From: Stagnimonas sp.
Lineage (GTDB): Bacteria; Pseudomonadota; Gammaproteobacteria; Nevskiales; Nevskiaceae
Assembly: GCA_030652575.1 (NCBI GenBank)
Contig: JAUSQI010000160.1
Span: 1 to 64,000 of the forward strand
DNA: 64,000 nt
Reading direction: 5' to 3'
Shown: piece by piece, positions 60,441 through 64,000 of the stretch
How positions within the stretch are numbered: the first letter of the stretch is position 1
Layout of the letters: every line of letters begins with the position of its first letter
The notes under the pieces: model-generated
What the model saw: only the letters and a program-made list of their open reading frames with translations
What the model was told of the DNA's origin: nothing
Databases searched by the model: none
Position numbers and translations under genes: made by a program

Positions 60441-62678
60441 TTAAGGGTTGGTGCCGGTCTGCGGGGCGATTTGCACCGGGGTGGGCTCGCCGGGGCGCTG
60501 CGCCGGGACGACGATCACGTTCGACGGCGTCGCGCTGCGCGTTGCGGTGGGCGCCGGGGCAGGTGCGGGTGCGGGTGCGACGGGAGCCGGTGCCGGGCCC
60601 GGAGTGGGATCGAAGTTGGCTGCCGCAGCACCAGGCGACGCCGATGGCGCGCTGCCCTCGTTGCCGGAGGCTGCCGAGGTTTTGGCCGCCGGCGCCGGCG
60701 TCAAGGACTTGGGCAGGGCGTTGGCGCGGATGTAGGCGTCGATTTCCGGCATCACCAACCGTTGGCCCACGCCCAGCGGCAGGTTGCCGCGCTCGGCGGC
60801 CAGGAGCTGCACGTTGCGCACGCTGTCGTACTTGCGGCGGGTGTAGAAGTCGCCTTCGTCCTGCGTGCGCAGCACGGTGGGGTGGATGAACACCATCAGG
60901 TTGCGCTTCATGCGCGAGACGCTGCGCGACTTGAACAACTCGCCCAGCACCGGGATGCTGCCCAGCAAAGGCACCTGCGATTTCGATTCGTTGGAGTTGT
61001 CGTCGGTGAGGCCGCCGATGACCAGTACCTGGCCGCTTGCGACGTTCACGGTGTTGTTGATGGTGCGCTTGTTGGTGACGAGGCTGGCGGTGCCGACGGT
61101 GCCGGTGTCGCTCGCCACACTGGACGACTCCAGCTTGATCTTCAGCTTGATGACGCCGCCGACGTTGATCTGCGGCGTGACGCCGAGCTTGAGGCCCACG
61201 TCCTTGCGCTCGATGGTCTGGAAGGGATTGACGCTGCCACCGGTCGAGGTGCCGGTGTTGCTGAAAGAGCCGGAGAGGAAGGGGACTTCCTGCCCCACGC
61301 TCACTTCACTTTCCTCGTTGTCGAGCGAGGTCAGTGTGGGTGTCGAGAGCACATTGGTGTCGCTGTCGCCTTGCAGGGCTTTCAGCAGCAGGCCGAAGCT
61401 GGTGCCGCTGCGGCCGCCGTCGCGGATCACGCCGCCGCCCAGGCTGATGCCCTGGCCGATGCCGCTCAGCGCCGCCAGCGGCGTGCCTGCCGTGACCGCG
61501 CCGGTCACCGCGTTGAGCGTGGTCGAGTTGAGGATGCTCGCCACCGCACCGCCCTCGGGGTCGTAGACGGCAAAGTCCAGACCGAGCTGGCTGGATTTGC
61601 TCTGCGAAACCTCGGCGATGATGGCTTGCACCAGCACCTGCGCGCGCTGGATGTCGAGCTGCTCGATCACGCCCTTGATCTGCCGCATGGTCTTGGGCGG
61701 GGCGGTGATCACCAGGGCGTTGTTGTCCTTGTCGGCGATCACGCGGGTTTTCTCGAAACCGCCCGCGCCGCCGCTGGATGCTGCTGCCGTGGCAGGCGTG
61801 CCGCTGGTGCTGCCGGGTGTGGAGGCCGTCGCGGCCTGCTGGGCATAGCCTTCGAGGATGGGGGCCAGGTTTTCGGCCGAGGCATAACGCAGGTAAACCA
61901 CCTGCGTGTTGCCGTCGGAATCCTTCAGCGGCCCGTCGAGGCGCTTGATGAGCGCCACCACGCGCTCGCGCTCGCCCTTGTCGCCGCCCACCAGCACGGC
62001 ATTGCTGCGCTCGTCGGCCAGCACCGTTGCCGATGCGGCCGTCGGGTCTGCGGCTTTGGCCTGCTGGATGAAGGTGGTGAGGATGCGCACCACTTCAGAC
62101 GCCGCCGCGTTTTCGAGCGGCACCGATTCCACATCGCGGTCGCCGTCGCCGTCGAGTTTCTTGATGATCTCGATCATGCGTGCGACGTTTCCGGCGCGGT
62201 CGACCAGTACCAGCATGTTATTGCCAGGGTAGGCGGCCAGATGTGCCGACTGCGCCATGAGGGGGCGCAGCACGGGAACCAGCTGTGAGGCCGAGATGTT
62301 CTTGACCGGGTAGACATAGGTCACCAGATCGTCGAGCGCCATCCCCGCACCGCTGCGGTTCAGGATGCCGCCGTCCGAGCGCGCATTGGTTTCCGGGATG
62401 ATCTTGATCGCATTGCCGGCCGGGATGGCGGCGAAGCCCTGCACCTGCAACACCGCCAGGAAAGTCTCGTAGACCGCCTGCTGGTTCATGGGTGCTGCGC
62501 TGATGACCGTGACCTTGCCCTTCACGCGCGGGTCGACGATGAAGTTCTTGCCGGTCACCTCGCTGACCGTGGAGATCAGGGTATTGATCTCGGCATCTTT
62601 CAGGTTGAGCGTGACATCCGCATGGGCGCTGACGAGGACGAGCGAGAGCGCAATCAGGGAGGCAATGCGGAGTTTCAT
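60441..62678 (-). CDS. gspD: Type II secretion secretin GspD
   Basis: A 745-residue outer-membrane secretin. After a signal peptide (MKLRIASLIALSLVLVSAHA) come N0 (VTLNLKDAEINTLISTVSEVTGKNFIVD), N1-N3 repeats with VPVLRPLM and APILEGYA segments, and the secretin core (about 350-630: GLDFAVYD, TPTLTSLDNEESEVSVGQEVPF, KRNLMVFIHPTVL). A Pro/Ala-rich tail of about 110 residues ends the protein, longer than in most GspD, and no pilotin-binding S-domain is apparent. The start at 62678 is chosen for the signal peptide; an upstream ATG at 62711 adds 11 residues. Confidence 0.95.
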   Translation of the reverse strand: MKLRIASLIALSLVLVSAHADVTLNLKDAEINTLISTVSEVTGKNFIVDPRVKGKVTVISAAPMNQQAVYETFLAVLQVQGFAAIPAGNAIKIIPETNARSDGGILNRSGAGMALDDLVTYVYPVKNISASQLVPVLRPLMAQSAHLAAYPGNNMLVLVDRAGNVARMIEIIKKLDGDGDRDVESVPLENAAASEVVRILTTFIQQAKAADPTAASATVLADERSNAVLVGGDKGERERVVALIKRLDGPLKDSDGNTQVVYLRYASAENLAPILEGYAQQAATASTPGSTSGTPATAAASSGGAGGFEKTRVIADKDNNALVITAPPKTMRQIKGVIEQLDIQRAQVLVQAIIAEVSQSKSSQLGLDFAVYDPEGGAVASILNSTTLNAVTGAVTAGTPLAALSGIGQGISLGGGVIRDGGRSGTSFGLLLKALQGDSDTNVLSTPTLTSLDNEESEVSVGQEVPFLSGSFSNTGTSTGGSVNPFQTIERKDVGLKLGVTPQINVGGVIKLKIKLESSSVASDTGTVGTASLVTNKRTINNTVNVASGQVLVIGGLTDDNSNESKSQVPLLGSIPVLGELFKSRSVSRMKRNLMVFIHPTVLRTQDEGDFYTRRKYDSVRNVQLLAAERGNLPLGVGQRLVMPEIDAYIRANALPKSLTPAPAAKTSAASGNEGSAPSASPGAAAANFDPTPGPAPAPVAPAPAPAPAPTATRSATPSNVIVVPAQRPGEPTPVQIAPQTGTNP

Positions 62679-62730
62679 GGCGGTACGGGTGCGGCGAAAA
62701 ATAAGAGACATCTATTTAGAGTGAGGCTGA

Positions 62731-63645
62731 TTAGGGTGAGGCTGAAACATTCACGCTCTGCGACACGCCGTTGCGATCGACAGTGAGGCTCATGCTGCTG
62801 GACTGCGACAGGCTTTGCAGCAATTGTAGGGCTTGGCCCGGGTCGCTCAACGACGTGCCGTTGATGGCCGTCACCACATCGCCGGGCTTGAGGCCCGCGG
62901 CGTTGAAGGCACCGCGCTCGGGGCCGGGATAGACGCGATAACCCTTCATGCCGCCCTCGCCCGAGATGGGCTGCACGCGGATGAAGTTGGCGGCTTTCGA
63001 CGGGTCGGTCAGCACCTGGGCCTTGATCTGCGCCAACATCTGCGCAGCGGCCACCGTGCCTTCCTGCGGTTCGCTGCTGTTGGCGACGGCGGCGTTGAAG
63101 ACGGTGGCGTTGCTGGGTGCGTCCTTGTCCAGCCGCAGGGTTTCGAGTCGGCCGTTGCGCGAGAGGATCACCCGGTCGGGGAAGATCGCCTGAAGGTTCA
63201 CACCCGAAGAGACGTCATCGCCGATGGCATAGGGCGCTTCGTCGTTGTCCTTGGCGATCAGCGCCAGCGATTCCCGCTCGGTCGAGCCGGCCAGAATGCC
63301 CAGCAGCGTGAAGTTGAGCTGGGTGTCTGGCGCATTGGCGAGCGAGGCGGTGCTGGCGCTGCTCTGCAATTGGCCAAACACATGCGCCGAGGCCAAGGCG
63401 TCCATGTTGAGCGGCGGTTTGGTGGGTGCGGGGTCGACAAAGCCGGGGGCGGGCGTCCAGGCCGCGGATTTGGGTAGCGGCACCAGCGTCCAGAGCAGGC
63501 TGGCGAGTTGCCAGGCCAGCACGGCGACCAGCAAGAGGGTCACCACCGGCGGCAGTTTGCTGCCGTGGCGGCGATACAGGGCAGTCGCCCGCACCAGCAC
63601 GGCAGCCAGGGCCGGGGGCAGGGCAGGTAAGGCAGTGGCAGTCAT
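62731..63645 (-). CDS. gspC: Type II secretion protein GspC
   Basis: A 304-residue bitopic protein: a membrane helix at about 32-52 (PPVVTLLLVAVLAWQLASLLW), the HR domain (about 90-165, LNFTLLGILAGSTERESLALIA) and a C-terminal PDZ domain (GPERGAFNAAGLKPGDVVTAING). It links the GspD secretin with the inner-membrane platform and may select substrates. ATG at 63645 is chosen; 63657 and 63714 are in frame and ribosome sites are weak. It is the first gene of the gspC-D-E-F unit, divergent from a CHASE2 sensor gene. Confidence 0.92.
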   Translation of the reverse strand: MTATALPALPPALAAVLVRATALYRRHGSKLPPVVTLLLVAVLAWQLASLLWTLVPLPKSAAWTPAPGFVDPAPTKPPLNMDALASAHVFGQLQSSASTASLANAPDTQLNFTLLGILAGSTERESLALIAKDNDEAPYAIGDDVSSGVNLQAIFPDRVILSRNGRLETLRLDKDAPSNATVFNAAVANSSEPQEGTVAAAQMLAQIKAQVLTDPSKAANFIRVQPISGEGGMKGYRVYPGPERGAFNAAGLKPGDVVTAINGTSLSDPGQALQLLQSLSQSSSMSLTVDRNGVSQSVNVSASP

Positions 63646-63762
63646 GCGCGCGATCATACCGTGAGCTTGCGGGTTTATTGCTGTAACAGGGCTCGGCGCG
63701 CTAACGTCGGGCACCGAGCCTGCACTTAAAGCATGGCCTGCAAATCACTCAAGGGGGCGCTG

Positions 63763-64000
63763 ATGGGCGCGCAACGCACGCTGGTCCGGCTCGGCATCGC
63801 CGCCGCCATGTTTCTGGTTTTTGTTTTGCAGATCGGCCGCGTCTTGCCGCTCTCGCTGGTGGACAACATCGAGCGCGCGACCTACGACGCGCGCATTCTG
63901 CTGACGATGTCCAACACCGTCGACCCGCAGGTGGTCATCATCGACCTCGACGAAAAAAGCATCATCGCCGAAGGCCACTGGCCCTGGCCGCGCGACAAAT
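63763..64000 (+). CDS. CHASE2-domain sensor protein, N-terminal fragment
   Basis: The frame from 63763 runs off the window after 79 residues. A membrane helix (GIAAAMFLVFVLQIGRVLPL) is followed by LVDNIERATYDARILLTM and VVIIDLDEKSIIAEGHWPWPRDK, the characteristic start of an extracytoplasmic CHASE2 domain. Such sensors end in adenylate cyclase, histidine kinase, Ser/Thr kinase or GGDEF modules; the output lies beyond the edge. ATG at 63763 is preferred over 63733 because AAGGGGG stands 6 bases upstream. It is divergent from gspC; the gap of 117 bases holds both promoters. Confidence 0.85.
   Translation, partial: MGAQRTLVRLGIAAAMFLVFVLQIGRVLPLSLVDNIERATYDARILLTMSNTVDPQVVIIDLDEKSIIAEGHWPWPRDK

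Noticed and set aside
59358-62288. 976-residue plus-strand frame opposite gspE and gspD
   Set aside because: The opposite strand has complete GspE and GspD motifs; the frame has no ribosome site or recognisable domain.
1-64000. tRNA, rRNA, prophage, transposase or restriction-system genes
   Set aside because: I scanned for their typical motifs and gene neighbourhoods and saw none; a covariance-model search would be decisive for RNAs.

Overview
This 64 kb window reads as chromosomal DNA from a high-GC Gammaproteobacterium. The protein families and partial gene orders fit the Xanthomonadales/Lysobacterales best: lolC-lolD near comEC; msbA-lpxK-trm112 next to rne-rluC; maf-yceD-rpmF-plsX; several S9 peptidases; and a type II secretion locus. 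That assignment is inference from family content, since no rRNA or tRNA gene is present. The window is densely coding on both strands. Nothing resembles a prophage, an insertion sequence or a CRISPR array.

Layout. 0-2.6 kb: the 3' end of rpoC with its terminator, a cupin_5 protein and a wax ester synthase/diacylglycerol acyltransferase. 2.6-7.5 kb: a winged-helix/Ser-Thr kinase/TPR fusion, a divergent lipoprotein with a Pro-Thr repeat, and a GNAT acetyltransferase. 7.5-11 kb: a branched-chain-type 2-oxoacid dehydrogenase operon (E1alpha, E1beta, E2). 11-21 kb: a GT39-type glycosyltransferase, lolC-lolD plus a 54-residue membrane peptide, an exported esterase, a fatty acid hydroxylase-like protein, comEC, a CrtI/PYROXD2-like oxidoreductase and a small charged protein. 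21-25.6 kb: hisI, a Zur-like regulator, an OmpA-type protein with a companion lipoprotein, and a duplicated PTPS/QueD-like protein.

25.8-39.2 kb is rich in peptidases: an M36 metalloprotease with a GlyGly-CTERM tail, an M14 carboxypeptidase, two S9 serine peptidases and an M23 endopeptidase. gltX and thrS lie among them. 39.2-53.3 kb holds core functions: hinT, msbA, lpxK, a dual-specificity phosphatase, trm112, rne, rluC, a HAD phosphatase, a zinc-type CDF exporter, maf, yceD, rpmF and plsX. 53.3-57.4 kb carries an MFS exporter, two small proteins and an AsmA family protein. 57.5-63.7 kb is gspC-gspD-gspE-gspF on the minus strand. The window closes inside a CHASE2 sensor gene.

How it fits together. 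Secreted hydrolases with signal peptides, a type II secretion apparatus and a GlyGly-CTERM surface protease suggest a proteolytic lifestyle. The branched-chain dehydrogenase and the wax ester synthase could be linked through branched acyl-CoA supply, but that is speculative. The least ordinary signals are these: a dispersed G-rich repeat with four copies, one inside the E2 coding sequence and two as an inverted pair between gspE and gspF; a DNA-binding/kinase/TPR fusion; a motif repeated three times in the RNase E tail; a 240-residue disordered extension on RluC; and a type II secretion operon that stops after gspF. I see no complete unknown defence or mobile system.
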